A stretch of 64,000 nucleotides of DNA from Adineta ricciae (GCA_905250025.1 CAJNOJ010000132.1:62001-126000), one strand, 5' to 3'; positions 47,402 through 59,904 are shown, counted from the first letter of the stretch. Numbers and translations are program-made. The notes: a model not told the origin generated them from the sequence alone.

Positions 47402-47849
47402 GAGGGTAGGAGTTTCGTTTTATCATTATTCTTATCAAAACTATCTTACTGTAGTCATTGTCATTGACGTCAATCGTGGACGGCAAAGATTATGTTTATA
47501 CTGCTTTAGTTCGATCGATCATTGATGTGTCTATTCCATTTTCGAAATGAAAAAAAGAAGATTTCCAACGTAAAAATTGTTTTTTACTACCGCTCTTAAG
47601 TTGTATACTTAAAGGTATGACATTATTTTTATTTCTTGATCACGCACTTAGAAGTTACTCCATACACATATTGAAATAACATCAAAGAGTGAAATAATTC
47701 CAGCAGCATTTCATCTGACTCATAGTTGGAAAAATAGCAGTATTTTAGAGGGATTGAATTTTGTTGGTATTTTCCACAATGTGCATCGCACTATTTATAT
47801 TGCGATATTCAGATCGGATTTTAATAAAAATTTCCAAAAGGTGAATAGC
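47402..47849. other. Divergent promoter region between 10-Cys C and multi-TM gene
   Basis: No exon accepted. An open frame reaches upstream of the chosen start of the next gene, but its residues are not conserved between copies. Confidence 0.4.
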
Positions 47850-48557
47850 ATGGCTCTAGAAATACATCAACAAGAACAAATCCAAGTGAGTATGATAGGC
47901 GACACAGCAGTCGTGGCAGTGGCACAGCGAAGCACCATCGAAATGGGTATGCCTCGAAGGGCCTCGAAATTGGCATTTATTCGAAATACGTATCCAGCTC
48001 ATTACAACCATGTTGTACGTAATATGAATTCGCTCAATCATCAGACAAATACAAAGGCGAAGCATTCGATGCGCGGCGGACATTTTCTGCTCTATCGTTA
48101 TATCATATTGCTTGCCATTATATTATGTTTAGTCTTCGGTGTTATCAGCATTTATGTCAAAGGATGTGCATCAGTCCCGTTCATTCTTACAGTGGTTTAC
48201 ATCGCCATTAGTATCTATAATATTGTTATTTATATAAAAAATCGACCACTTCTCAATCCTCTTTTGGCGATACCAGTACCAAGCGACATTCTACCTGAAT
48301 TCATGAATGAGTTTTATACTGTGCCTATTAATGCTACTGTTCTCACTGGAGCAATTGCGGCTTTCGTAAATCCAGCTGTGATCGCAGCAGCCGTTAGGAA
48401 AGATAATGTTCAACTGTGTGAAATACAAATCATGTTATACGATGATCTTTACCTACGTCATTGTCGATTTCCGTGGGAAATTATCGTTCATTTGCTCATA
48501 TTCATTGTCTTATTCTTCTTGGCAATTGGTTTTGTCAGTGCTAAAGCGTCGTCTTGA
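47850..48557 (+). CDS. Unrecognised multi-TM protein, copy b
   Basis: 235 residues from the ATG at 47850 (MALEIHQQEQIQV). The frame is open upstream, but only from this methionine on do the two copies agree closely. A hydrophilic N-terminal third of about 85 residues precedes hydrophobic segments YIILLAIILCLVFGVISIYV, FILTVVYIAISIYNIVIYI and VHLLIFIVLFFLAIGFVSA. A weaker Ala-rich one (AAFVNPAVIAAAV) lies between the last two. This suggests three or four TMs. I do not recognise the family. It recurs at 61656-62363, again after the 10-Cys C gene. Confidence 0.7.
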   Translation: MALEIHQQEQIQVSMIGDTAVVAVAQRSTIEMGMPRRASKLAFIRNTYPAHYNHVVRNMNSLNHQTNTKAKHSMRGGHFLLYRYIILLAIILCLVFGVISIYVKGCASVPFILTVVYIAISIYNIVIYIKNRPLLNPLLAIPVPSDILPEFMNEFYTVPINATVLTGAIAAFVNPAVIAAAVRKDNVQLCEIQIMLYDDLYLRHCRFPWEIIVHLLIFIVLFFLAIGFVSAKASS

Positions 48558-48696
48558 ACCACATATAAATACAAATTTTATTACTCGAAGAACTATTCTG
48601 AACGCTCCTCACTAAATATCTCAGTTAATTAGGCGTGAATGCGCAAAACAATGTGTACCATGTATTTCACAATACGCTGGTGTCGAGCGAGACAGA

Positions 48697-49002
48697 ATGA
48701 CTCATGCTTATATGTGTACATTTTTCAATTTTTTCATTCCATTGTTGTCTGCTTTTGTCACATTGCTGGTTTTTTTCCCTTTTTTCTTCCCTGCCTACAT
48801 AAATTGCGCGTATTTCGACCGTAAAACAGCCATTTGTTCACTTTTTTTCCCATTATTTAATAACTATCAGGTTTGGAATACAACTAGAGGAAGACTTTAT
48901 TCAGATATCGATTATGTATTCTTATCCCTAAGTTGTTGTCTAGTTAGCAATTTGCTATCGATTAGTCACCTCACTCGTGCCAGATATAGATTGAATAGAT
49001 GA
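48697..49002 (+). CDS. Possible small multi-TM protein (uncertain)
   Basis: 101-codon frame with two strongly hydrophobic runs (FFNFFIPLLSAFVTLLVFFP and later VFLSLSCCLVSNLLSIS) and CAYFDRKTAICSLFF between. In the other copy (62503-62772) the first 60 codons are conserved but one extra T near 62680 shifts the frame. Either a gene broken in one copy, or the shift marks an unseen intron next to the TATCAG at about 48870. Low confidence that it is expressed. Confidence 0.35.
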   Translation: MTHAYMCTFFNFFIPLLSAFVTLLVFFPFFFPAYINCAYFDRKTAICSLFFPLFNNYQVWNTTRGRLYSDIDYVFLSLSCCLVSNLLSISHLTRARYRLNR

Positions 49003-49448
49003 ATATTTTATCTCCAATCAGAATCAAAGTTGTATATAATCATTATATTATTAATAGTGGAATAAACATTAGTTTTGCAAAATTGTTTGAATATAGGATG
49101 AAGTATTCCTAGATTTTTCAGTATATTAACATATTGTAGAAAAATTGCTTTTATTAATCGAGTGTTTTAAATTATCAGTATTCAATAGAGTCTCTAGATA
49201 TATAGAAACTTATTTACTAGTTTGACAGTTGTCAGCCTTATACGCGCATGCATACAATTATACTACACTCCCCATGGATTTGCACCAATGCACATTGATC
49301 TCTTTTTTTTGTCTTATTTTAGTAAACAAGGTTTCACCACCTTTTACCGGCGGTTTCAAAACAGCATAGTACCAGTAGAACGGTGCTTACACAAACTTGC
49401 CTGACACGAATCAAAAGATTATTTGTACGTCACTAGCATCATAGACAC

Positions 49449-49985
49449 ATGGCTGACGATAAAGAATTGATGTCACGCGTAGAAGAAATTCAAACTCTAG
49501 CTCAAACCAATGAAGATATGATGAAGCAAATCGATAATATGGGATCAAGAGTAGTTAACCTTACGACCTACGTCATAAGGTGCAACTACGGTATATTTAC
49601 GGTTAAAGAAGTTCAGGAAGCTCAAAACGCAAATCAGATTGTCAACAACTGGCGTGAAAATATCCAGCTAACTGAAATTGAAGATATATTCAATGACAAA
49701 ATTTCTTATACTTGTTCTTCGTACGGGCAACTAAAAACAGTCAATTCGGCTATGGCTCGAGTCGTTAAAAAATATAAATTGTTTGGAAGTAGTAGAACAG
49801 CTCTGGGCGAAATTTACAAATTCGCGAAGAACTTTCGTGTAATAAAAGCAGTATTAGAGAGAATAATTGCATTACTTAACAATGGTGGCGGTGGTCGTAT
49901 GGATAAGATACGAGAACGGTTGGACAATCTTAACAATGAAATGAAAGCACTTCGTACTACATATACAAATATTCAATTTTCTTAG
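49449..49985 (+). CDS. Unrecognised helical protein, intact copy b
   Basis: 178 residues, intronless, no signal peptide or TM. The N-terminal 45 residues (ELMSRVEEIQTLAQTNEDMM...) and the C-terminal 40 (RMDKIRERLDNLNNEMKALR) are predicted coiled coil by their heptads. The middle is a helical block with GSSRTALGEIYKFAKNF. An NNGGGGR linker separates the last helix. No family recognised. The other copy has a premature stop at 63454-63456. Confidence 0.65.
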   Translation: MADDKELMSRVEEIQTLAQTNEDMMKQIDNMGSRVVNLTTYVIRCNYGIFTVKEVQEAQNANQIVNNWRENIQLTEIEDIFNDKISYTCSSYGQLKTVNSAMARVVKKYKLFGSSRTALGEIYKFAKNFRVIKAVLERIIALLNNGGGGRMDKIRERLDNLNNEMKALRTTYTNIQFS

Positions 49986-50281
49986 AATGGAGTGCCCCAC
50001 TCTAGCCGAGTATCGCAAGCGAACATACAATTTTTATTTGAATCAGCCATTTTTTATACAAGAAAATCATGAAATAAATAATTTCACTTCCTTTAGGTTA
50101 CCTTATCATACGAAATATCGATTGCACGTTTTTTTCCTCATTTTGTTTTTACCTACCTCATTACATCCCTGATTTATTGCTTTTTTTCACCAATCTCTGC
50201 GTAAGAATCAATCAAACGAATAGTCATGCCTTCGATCACTATTTAAATATGAAATAGCAATTGCCTATTTTCATTTACAAA

Positions 50282-50706
50282 ATGTCTTTCAAGTATGTTG
50301 TTTTCGATAATACTTTCCATTTGGAATGAATCTGATCTTCTTTTATAGTTCATATTACAATTGGAATTCGTATCAACATGTTATTGATGCATCTAAACGC
50401 CCGAGAGCAGTGACGATAAATGAGCAAAATCCTGAAATCGTCTTGAAAAAGATAGATCAATGGTTGTCTCAACACTATCCTGGTTTTCAAATCAATCACG
50501 TCGAAATAGTCAAACCGGATCGTCGAGTATATGCTCGGGCTAGTTTTCGTACAGCAGATCGTCAGGAAAAAACTGTTCTCTTCGATGTCACCGCTGCAGC
50601 ACAGAGTTATATGAATACAATGATGCGAATGTTTTCTCCTGGAACAGTCGTTCGTCTATGGCCAGGAGCAGGCTCAAGAGCAACACGATATGAACTTCTT
50701 ATCTAA
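50282..50706 (+). CDS. Small unrecognised cytosolic protein
   Basis: 122 residues from a tiny first exon 50282-50292 (MSF plus two bases) and 50349-50706. The 56-bp intron is inferred because it supplies an ATG and removes an in-frame stop. Content includes PEIVLKKIDQWLSQHYPGFQ and DRRVYARASFRTADRQEKTV, an alpha/beta pattern with a long amphipathic helix. No TM or signal peptide. No family recognised. Only one copy lies in the window. Confidence 0.55.
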
Positions 50707-51319
50707 CGTCAGCCGATGACGAACTAGTTTTTCTTCTTCGAATCAAAATAAAATGAATACGCATGAGCGTGCAAAAAATTTTAAATCTCAAAAGATACTG
50801 TGTATAAAAATTGTCCAGGACAGCTTTACCTGTTGTTTCCATGTTCAAATTCTACATCTGTGATGTGGAATCAAATATTAAATGGCTCGAGAAAGTTTGA
50901 TTAGCTCGATATAATAAAGAGCAATTCCAGTAACTTCAACAGAACTGTAATTGGAAAAGCATCTAAACACCGATGAAGAAAGAGACAAAGGAATTCTTTC
51001 GAGTATGACCTATTTAAAACATGTTTAACGCCATTATATAGGTCACCAAAGATAAGTTAATCTGTAAACGGTAGACTTTGAATAATTTTTTTCCACATGC
51101 ATATTATGTTTATGTTCAACGTATATCATCTCGAGAATGTGGCTAAGATTGCATTTACAAATAGGCGATACCTAGTTTTTCCTAGTCAATTTATTTCATT
51201 AATGACTAAAAGGAGAACGAATCAATACAAAATAAGCGAAATGTTTTCTTCGAGTGTCTATTTGTTTCACGAAATCGATAGTCTTCTTCTTATTTAATTG
51301 GCATACTATCCATAGGTAT
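50707..51319. other. Convergent 3' intergenic region
   Basis: Between the small gene and the 3' end of the minus-strand kelch gene. No exon seen. Confidence 0.4.
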
Positions 51320-52606
51320 TTAATCGTCCGTCGATAGACTATATATTTCCGGTGTGACTTGAGCCCCGTGATCCACATCATTGCCACCAATAACCATCAC
51401 GTCTCCATTGGCTAGCACCGTCGCTGTGTGACTTTGTCGTTTGTAATGCATACTGTTCGTACTTGTCCATTTTCCTGTCGCGGGATCATACAGCTCCGCA
51501 TTATTTGAAGAGGCGCCAGTGTCATCTTGTCCACCAGAAACTAAGACTTTTCCATTGTTCAATAAAGATGCAGCATGCCCAAATCGTCCTCGAACCATGG
51601 CACCAGTAATTGTCCATGTTTCAGTCGATGGATCAAACAGTTCGGTGGTGTTTAAAACATCATCATTATCATCTATTCCACCAACGGCTAACACTTTACC
51701 GTTCGTCAGTAATGTGAGAGTGTGAAGATATCGCTTGTATTTCATACTGGCCACAGCTTTCCACGTACCTGTCGATGAATCATATAGTTCTGCGTTGTCT
51801 ATGGTATTAAATGGAAGGTCATGTCCACCGGTTACTAAAACGTTGCCATTTTTCAGCGCAGCTGCCGCATGCCATTTGCGTTCATATTGCAAATTTGTAG
51901 TCTGTGTCCATGATTCCATTTTTGGATCATATACTTCAGCAGTGTTCGGTTGATCATCGGATCCACCAACAACTAGAACATTTCCATTTCGTAATAAGGT
52001 TGCCGTGTGAAAGCACCGTTGAACATTCATCTGATTGGTAGGTATCCAGAATCCTGTTGATGCTTCGTACAATTCACACTGACTCATGAGGCCTTCGACA
52101 TTATTCAAAGGTGCTGGTGTACCAGCATATCCTCCAGCAATTAGGACTTTGCCATTTTTCAAAGTAGTTGATGTATGAAACCATCGACAATCAGTCATGT
52201 CAAATGTCTTCGTCCAATTTTTAGTTGTCGGATCGTATAGTTCTCCCGTGGAGCAAACATCATCACCTATTCCACCACTGACTAACACCTTTCCATCTGG
52301 TGATAAACTTGCTGCTTGATACATGCGCGGATTACTTAATTGACCAGTCTCAGTCCATTCTAAAGGCAAACGAAAAAAAAAACAGCTTGCCGATGTTCGC
52401 CAGCGACCAATCACTGATCTTACTCGATTGTTTAATTGCTGTCCTTGATCTAAAACCAACAGGAGTTGCACTTCCGAGATTTGTCGATATAACAACGAGT
52501 AATGTCGACAACACCAGCAAGAGAGTGTCTAAAGATTATTCGCAACGCACTATTATGAGAAATATCCAAAAAGGAGTTATTTACTGCGTATTGATTTACT
52601 GTGCAT
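51320..52606 (-). CDS. Kelch-propeller membrane or secreted protein, diverged paralogue
   Basis: 388 residues. Exon 1 is 52606-52585 (MHSKSIR), exon 2 52528-52424 and exon 3 52359-51320. Exon 2 supplies a hydrophobic run (TLLLVLSTLLVVIST) right after a basic N-terminus, a type II signal anchor or signal peptide. The second splice is SK|WTETGQL. It falls at the same phase and the same residue context (TGG-A|AA-TGG against TCG-A|AA-TGG) as in the plus-strand kelch genes, so the genes share ancestry. Six or seven repeats follow (YQAASLSPDGKVLVSGG...GELYDPTTKNW, etc.). These three exons explain the stretch better than the longer unspliced frame that starts at 52495. Confidence 0.82.
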
Positions 52607-54735
52607 CTTGTGTTTTACAAAGGTGAACTGAAATAAAGAAAAAAAAAGGAATGAGTTCCTTCGCGTTTGACCTATTTGATACTTATTTAACGCGGTTATA
52701 TGGGTCAAAAAAGGCATCAGTACTCTTTACAGTAGACCTCCAATATTTAAATATGAAACGTTATCTCTCTATGCAGTGTATATAGAAAACCTAAGTAATA
52801 TCATTCTCGTTCTTTTGTCAAAATATAAAATAAAGATAAAATATAATTCATATTTACTCTCAAATGGATTCAAAATAACTCATGTATAGAAGGCCATTGA
52901 TGGCGAGAATGCAGGGGGTAAGAAGGAGAAAAACAAATATCCCTATTAAAATTAAAGTAATGCTACGTAAATACAACAAGATAGTTCACTGATACTTTCT
53001 AAATTTATATTTACAATTGAAATAAAAGTTGGAGAAAACGAATTTGTCCATTGTTTATAACCAAACTGGAAGAACGAACGTTTGGTTTCTCAGGCTTTTA
53101 GAAAATAATGATCAAAACGGTGAATAAATTTCTTTTCATTCGATCATAATTTTTAATGAGTGAACAATACACTCGTTCAGAAACACCAACCAGCTGATGT
53201 ATTTCTTTATGGTATGTTTTTTCTCTCTAATATTATCAGTGCCAAATGCCGCCGTTAAAATCTGTCGAAATGCATTTTTCATACCTTTATTTTCTTGTAT
53301 TTATATGTGGAATGTCTTCTTGCACCTGGATGCATCTATTCAGTCATGCATTCGGGAATGCGCTGCTGAACAGGACTGCTAAGGGAATGTAACAGTAAAT
53401 GTTTATTTGTGATCGGAAAAATCGTGTTAGAATTGTTTTTATTTATAACTAACTATCAGATGCTCATCTACTGTAATAATCACCTACGAAGGTATGTATA
53501 TCACATTCCATAGTAGAAAAGCAATATTATTCAATGGATTTTAGAAACCACTCTTCCAACAACAGCTGCTGATTTGGATAAAACAAATAAGATTAATATC
53601 GAGTTTCTCTTTATCATTTATTAGTAATGAATAAGAATTTAGTGAGAAAGGACGATGGGGAGAAACTGGTTCTTACGTGGGTGGAACAGACAATGGCTAT
53701 CTCGCGGAGTAGGATCAGAGCAGCTCAATTACTCAAATAATCTACAATGCCAATTACATTTACGTTCTGTTTAACATTGGCTCTGCTTCAAGGTAACAAT
53801 TTAATGAAGCAAATGTCGTCCCAGCGCCCTTTTTGTATTTCACCGATCGTGACAAGTGCTACCTCTTTGGATACAAATCAAACTTTACGTTCATGTGGTA
53901 ATTTATCAGCATAAATTATCTGGTCGATCGTTACAAAAATCAAAATGACAATGCTGTCGAATCGCCAACATTTTTAGATCACGTCTGCATTGATGCTCAA
54001 CAATACTCGTTTTCTGCATGTTCACATTAAGATGACATTTGGAACAGCGCTTATGTAGATAAAATAGCCCTAATCGCACATCGTTTAATTCAACTGATTG
54101 CAATCCAATGTTTTATTCAAGGTTTTCAGTTATTTCAATCCGACGTAAATGCCTGCATCTCCTCATTGCATGACTGTATTACCACTATTCTGTGATCGAA
54201 TGAATTTCTCAAAGATATAAAAACAAGCAACCAAGTGCGAGCGACGTTTGAGTTCAAGAAAAATATCATAAGCCGTTTTGACAGAAAGGTAAGACACGAT
54301 CTTTTCACTGGTAAAAATAATTATTCACTCCAATGCTCATCTCGAATAACATTCTATTCACTTTTATCGACGAAGCATAACAATCTGCGTCTAATAAGCG
54401 TGTTAACTATACCATCACACCAAATGTTTAATTCACACGAACACGAACGGAACTACTGCTAAACGACTACATTCCTATCTAGAAGAGCGAAGTTCACGAA
54501 AACGTTAATAAAGAGATAAACAGAGAAACGGGAAATTCAACTGAAAGAAAAAAATACAATTAAACACCAATTCCATGACTTCATCAAAAACCAATATAAC
54601 AATTCCTGATATGAAAGATCTGGCTGAGACAATTTGTTAATTTCCGCTATAAATTGACATGTTGACAGCGGTTTTTACACTTAAGACGAACCTGAAAGTA
54701 CTTTCTCTTTGCTGAGCCTTCTGTGGGTTTTCAAT
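52607..54735. other. Long intergenic region, possible exon debris
   Basis: Two candidate scraps. 53197-53382 encodes a hydrophobic start and SIQSCIRECAAEQDC, reminiscent of a PAN/apple-type cysteine motif, then stops. 53748-53792 encodes MPITFTFCLTLALLQ followed by a GT, like a signal-peptide exon without a convincing partner. Neither is strong enough to call. No tRNA or terminal repeats seen. Confidence 0.3.
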
Positions 54736-55761
54736 ATGTGCAATTCTACTATTGCAGTCTTCGATTCTGTTACTCAACAAACGATTATTTACTTTGGTTT
54801 CTCCCTTTTTATTCTTGGTCTCATTGGCAATCTGTTGACTCTCCTTGTATTCCTCAGTCTCGAAACATTCAGACAAAACTCCTGTGCATTCTACCTCACA
54901 ATCATGTCTTTTATCAACACGTTTCACTTATTCACTGGTTTGTTAACTTTCATCATGATCAATGGTTTTAAAATCAACTGGACCGATGCATCAGTGGCCT
55001 ATTGCAAATTTCGTGCATTCTATATTCAGACATGTGCAATGATATCTTTGTCATGCATGTGCTTGGCGACAGTCGATCAGTTCTTGGCAACGCAGTCTAA
55101 TCGTCGCTGGCATCGATTCAATAGCATCAAAGTAGCTAGGTCGGTTGTTACAGGTATAGCTATATGTGTAACTGCATATTGTATTCCTTTCCTCGTATAT
55201 CGTGGTCATACGACATCAAGCAGCACAGGTCAAGCGATTTGTGACATTACAAATAATGTCTTTGCAAGTTATCGTATTTTTCATAACTCTTTCCTCGCGG
55301 GTATTATTCCATTGCTCATTATGAGTATATTTGGTCTGTTAGCATATCGAAACGTTCAGCAAATAGCCTATCGGACAATACCATTAGTCCGACGTGAATT
55401 AGACAAACAGTTAACATCAATGGTCCTTATTCAAATTTTCTACAACGTTCTTGCTATCACACCGTCATTAACCGTAGGCCTTTATTATTTGATCTTAGAC
55501 AAAACGCTCGATGCATGCAGTAAAACAATATTAAACATTCTCTTAAATCTGTTAGCCGTTATCTATTATTTTTACTATGTGGTGAGTACGAGCCGAAATT
55601 TACCGAAAATCAAAATATAATCTCATATATTTCAGGGTTCATTCTATATCTACGTATGTGTATCGAAAAGATTCCGTCATCAACTGATCTACGTATTATT
55701 TACAGTGCATGCGAATCGTTTTCGCCAACACAACAATCGAATCAAACCCGTAGCACAGTGA
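54736..55761 (+). CDS. Rhodopsin-like GPCR, type 1 paralogue
   Basis: 323 residues from exons 54736-55581 and 55636-55761. The intron sits at the same TM7 position as in the type 1 genes (YYV|GSFYIYVCVSKRFRHQ). Start MCNSTIAVFDS parallels MCDSTAALLS. TM1 (GLIGNLLTLLVFLSLETFRQ) and loop 3 (RTIPLVRRELDKQLTSMV) are nearly those of the type 1 receptors, and DQF again replaces DRY. TM4 and the second extracellular loop are clearly diverged, as expected if ligand preference changed. It is an older duplicate than the a/b pair. Confidence 0.85.
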
Positions 55762-57789
55762 CTCCACCTCCTCTCAACGCTCCGTGTACCCATGTAACTC
55801 TGAGTCAGTATAAACGCAAATGAGTCGTTTCACTCCACATGTTATTATCAAAAAGCTCCTATCATAGAAGTACTTTGTGCGTGGTATATTTCGTCTTTAG
55901 TTCGTGAATAAATGCATATTTCATCTGAGAGAGGTTTTGTCTTTATATTCAACGGTGTCGAAATTTCTGTAGAAATGCGTTTGTTAACAAGAAAACTATC
56001 GCTTTTTGTTATAGTAATAATGATAGTGCGAATGAACTGGGGATGAATGCATTCAGTTATCTCATAGCCGTGTTTCTATGTTTACGAAAGAGAGTTTCAT
56101 GATGAGAGGACTGAACCGCTTTCCTATGAATTCAAGTCAAAAGCTTCTCACGGCTGCAAATTTACGAGATTTTCTTGCATTACTGAGATAACTCAGCTCT
56201 GAAGCTGGGGAACTATTGCAAATATCGAATAACGAACGAACCAACCAGATGGTTGATTCCGGTTATAAACAATGAAGGAAAATGGTTTCACTAGCGTTTT
56301 GTAATACATACTCGGCGAAGTCGTCGTTTTCACGGTAGTTAGTAATTAGTACTAGCATGTATATAAGTCTATCCTGAGATATTAAGTACACAAGGTTAAA
56401 TATGCTGATTTTTACCGCCATTTCTTGGTGAAAGGCCTGCATGGCTAGTTAGGTCTTGGTCATTTGAAGTTTGACGATTATTGATAGTTCTTATAAAGCG
56501 TGGCTAAGCTTTGAATATAATAATCATTCGTCTGTTTGACGCGTATTTTTCCGTAATTTTTTGAAATCTTATGATTACAGACAGTTCTCAATTTTTGAGT
56601 CATGCGAGATTAAATTTCGTATTACAGTCCAACGATTCCTCTAAGATAGACGTGGGTAGCTTCAAATGAAAGACAACCAGTCATGCATCAAACCGGTAAA
56701 GATAATGAGGGTGTCGTCCTACTGTTCCTTGAGAACAAATGGAAAGTCTATTTTTAAAACCTCATTGTCAGACAAAATGTCACGCGAGATTGTTATGCAT
56801 ACAAACATATCATGCACAAGATTAAAATAAATAATTTGAACATCAGACAATGCCGTATGAAATGAGATTTCAATACTCATATGGAGCGACTAGGGTTTGA
56901 ATTGAACAAATGCGAAGAGTAGCAAGAAGCTATTATAATCAAATGGGATGCTTTGAAATTTCCCGTGTATTTTCAACTTATGAGTGTATCTACGCAAGAA
57001 TCAAATCTAATGCAATATGAACCACATTCTCAGACTCATTTTTTCTAGATAAATTATGGTTGCACCTAAAACACAGATTAGGTATTTATTCTTCCATAAA
57101 CATATGGGAAAAACTTGAGTCGGATAAAGCCCTATACTTCCTGAAAAACTCTTGTATCTCGGTTATTTTAACAGTAACTGTCGGACAAGTTTGTGCGTAT
57201 TCTCTTTTTACATACCACGCAATATTCGCTGCACTGAAATTCGGAAACTTTTTTTTCATCAATTTTTTAGTCCAACGGTACAATAAACTTGCAATTCGCT
57301 CATACACTATAAGACGAGCATGCGTTCAAAGATCGAATGGTACAAAGAGTTTCTATCTGATCTGATATAAAACATTAAGATTTTAGCTGGCGAAAAGGAC
57401 GTTGTTGATCAACACCAGCATGAAAATCTAACTTGAGTTTTCTGCATCAGAAATATTTGTATGTTAAATCGTGTATGTTGAGACATTTGATGAATTTTGT
57501 TTTATTCAATTCATTACAGACAGAAAAGCTTTAGTGAGATGAATTAAAAAAACCTTATTCAATGTGCATCTATATTTATCTTTTCGACATGGTGCAAAAA
57601 AAAGAGAACACACTGTTTCTTAAAATGAATTCTGCTCAAATAAAGTGCGTTTCTGCTCTCATTTATAATACGATTATTATGGAAATCACAAGACACGAGG
57701 ATTATTTTGCACATGACTTCATGTAATCGTCTTAGAGTTCAGTATATATAATACAGCTGCTCTAAAGCATTTATCATCAGCGATCACGA
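55762..57789. other. Intergenic region without accepted genes
   Basis: Two kilobases with overlapping short frames on both strands near 57060-57365 but no consistent exon, tRNA or repeat end. Confidence 0.4.
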
Positions 57790-59069
57790 ATGCTACATAT
57801 GGCGACTATTCAGAACAGTTCTAGTTATTCTATCACATCGTCCTCAATGACAGCTGTGAATACCCCTTTCCTTGTATTCTTATACCGTTATGGATTGGGT
57901 CTAATAATTCTTTTGGGTTTCTTTGGCAATCTCGCTAGCACCATGCCATTTTCACTAGCAGCAGTACGTGCTACCTCAACTGGTTGTTTGTTCTTAGTTT
58001 TGGCAGTATTAGATACTGTGTTTCTGTTGGCATCGACTTTCGACTTTGTGGAAGTTGGATTGGTTCAAGGACCCATATTCCTCAATGCTTATGATGTTGT
58101 ATGTCGACTTCGTTCGTTTCTCAAAGGCTTTGCTTCATTCTGTGCAGCATGGATCTTGTTGATCATCGCCATAGACCGTTGGATACGAGTACGGTACTCA
58201 CTTATGGCGAATAAATGGTGCACCCATCGAAATATAGCTCTAGCCATTTTGTCTTCTGTGACCATCGCTACTGCACTGCATAGTCATATGCTAAGTCCTC
58301 AATTGTTTGGTAGATTCATGCCTGGTGTTGCAACATCTGCATGCGGATCCGTAAGTCCTATTGGTTCATACGCGAATTTTTACACTTTTCAGTGGCCATT
58401 TATTCAAGTGAGACAAGAAAGCAAAAATTTGAAAGTGATAATTCTGTTCTCTACATTTTAGGTAATCTTTGGCTGTCTAATACCTCTTTCTATTATGCTT
58501 TTGGGTAGTTTCGATATTTATCAAAACCTGCAGAAGAATAAATCTCGTATCCAGCCGAAGTTTGCACGTCAAGAACGTTTGAACCGACAAATGTTAATCA
58601 TGATGGCAGTAAATGTTCTAACCTTCTTTGCTACCACACCACCAGTCAATGTTCGTCGAATTATTAGTGCATATCAAATGTCGTTTGCAAGTGAAAGTAA
58701 TCTTCAGAGGATTGTGAATGAAACGGGTGGTCTTACGGTGTTATTAACAATGAATCATGCAGTAAGTTGCGTTGAAAGGATACCTAGAATCAGTTGATCT
58801 GATTACCAACAACTTTATACATGATATGAGTTGGATTGAGAAAACAGAACTTTGCTCTTTTGTATTTTATTAAATAGGTCAACTTCTATATTCATTATCT
58901 GACGTCAAAATCATTTCGTAATGAGTTTCTTCACTGTCTCAGAGTACTTCTTCGACTTCCTCAACACCTAGCGAACAACAACGTGATCGAAATCCAGATT
59001 ACTCAAGTGAGATCAAAACTCTGTACCATTTCCCTCACAGGAATGCGTCGTAATCAACTTCAGACATGA
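57790..59069 (+). CDS. Rhodopsin-like GPCR, third type
   Basis: 369 residues from exons 57790-58407, 58462-58761 and 58878-59069. The joins give TFQWPFIQ|VIFGCLIPLSIMLLG in TM5 and LTMNHA|VNFYIHYLTSKSFRNEF in TM7. The second is the usual TM7-to-helix-8 sequence, so the last exon is secure. TM1 has FFGNLAS, TM2 VLAVLDTVFLL, and TM3 ends LIIAIDRWIRVRYS, a near-standard DRY motif. This receptor therefore keeps the G-protein coupling motif that the DQF receptors nearby have lost. N-terminal N-glycosylation sites (QNSSSYS). Probably a peptide receptor of the FMRFamide-receptor-like group; ligand unknown. Confidence 0.82.
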
Positions 59070-59835
59070 GTTGGACATTAGTAGAGAAAGCCTTTTCTTA
59101 TAAATGTTGTGTATTGTACGAAATAAAAGGAATCTATCGCAGAGAAGTCATCGCACTAGAGCGCATAGTTTGGTTGGAAACAGTGCTCTGTCCGAGAGAT
59201 GAAGTCATAAGTTTAACTAAGAAAGACGGCGAGTTTCCAATCGAACAAAAGCCTTTTTCTTAATATTAAAAAATGAGAGTTAAGAAAATGTATGAGACAA
59301 CTACGATGCACAATGACATTCAAAATTTGAGCAAGATGCTTTTTGTTTGCATATTCTTACACTGTTTGATGGAGATCGTTGGCGTCTACAAAACTGCAGA
59401 TAACAAAACAACTCAAATCATACTTGTAAAATCTTGAACTTAGGTCCAAAGAGCGTGGCTTTTATATTAAAAAAAAAGGTAATTGTTTTTCTAAAAAAAA
59501 CGCTTTCTTGTTTTTAATTATTTTTATCTCCGCTGACGTTTCCAAATCAGCGCGATTGGGTCAGCATGTTTAAAGCTCATCCGATTAGAATGTTCATAAA
59601 TACTCATTGTAAAAATATCAATTAAAAGTATTTTAGTCTAGTCGAAATATAAGTTTTCTGTACAAAGACTATAGCAGAACGCAAAAATAACGAGTTCATT
59701 TCGAGCAGATCGATTCATTCTACTTCCAAATGTAACTTGATAGATTTTATAAATCGTAGTGAGTCTATTTTCATGTACTCAATATTTCATTGTTGACGTC
59801 AAACATTTCATCTTCAAATTTGTATATCGACTTCG
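59070..59835. other. Intergenic sequence up to a scaffold gap
   Basis: No exon seen. Ends at the run of N. Confidence 0.4.
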
Positions 59836-59904
59836 NNNNNNNNNNNNNNNNNNNNNNNNNNNNNNNNNNNNNNNNNNNNNNNNNNNNNNNNNNNNNNNNN
59901 NNNN
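59836..59904. other. Scaffold gap of 69 N
   Basis: Run of N of estimated size, unlike the single-N joins. The sequence after it begins inside a kelch repeat identical to copy a. Confidence 0.98.

Noticed and set aside
48639-48824. Short frame MRKTMCTMYFTIRW overlapping the small multi-TM candidate
   Set aside because: Different frame of the same DNA with no conservation of the encoded residues in the other copy.
51519-51953. Plus-strand frames across the minus-strand kelch gene
   Set aside because: Mirror images of the kelch repeats; the minus-strand reading has the motifs and the splice sites.
53197-53382. Cysteine-rich frame SIQSCIRECAAEQDC as a PAN-domain gene
   Set aside because: Too short, stops at once, and no partner exon found. 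Mentioned only as debris.
57086-57365. Overlapping frames on both strands, the minus one with a basic, transposase-like look
   Set aside because: No recognisable motif, no terminal repeats and no second copy to compare.
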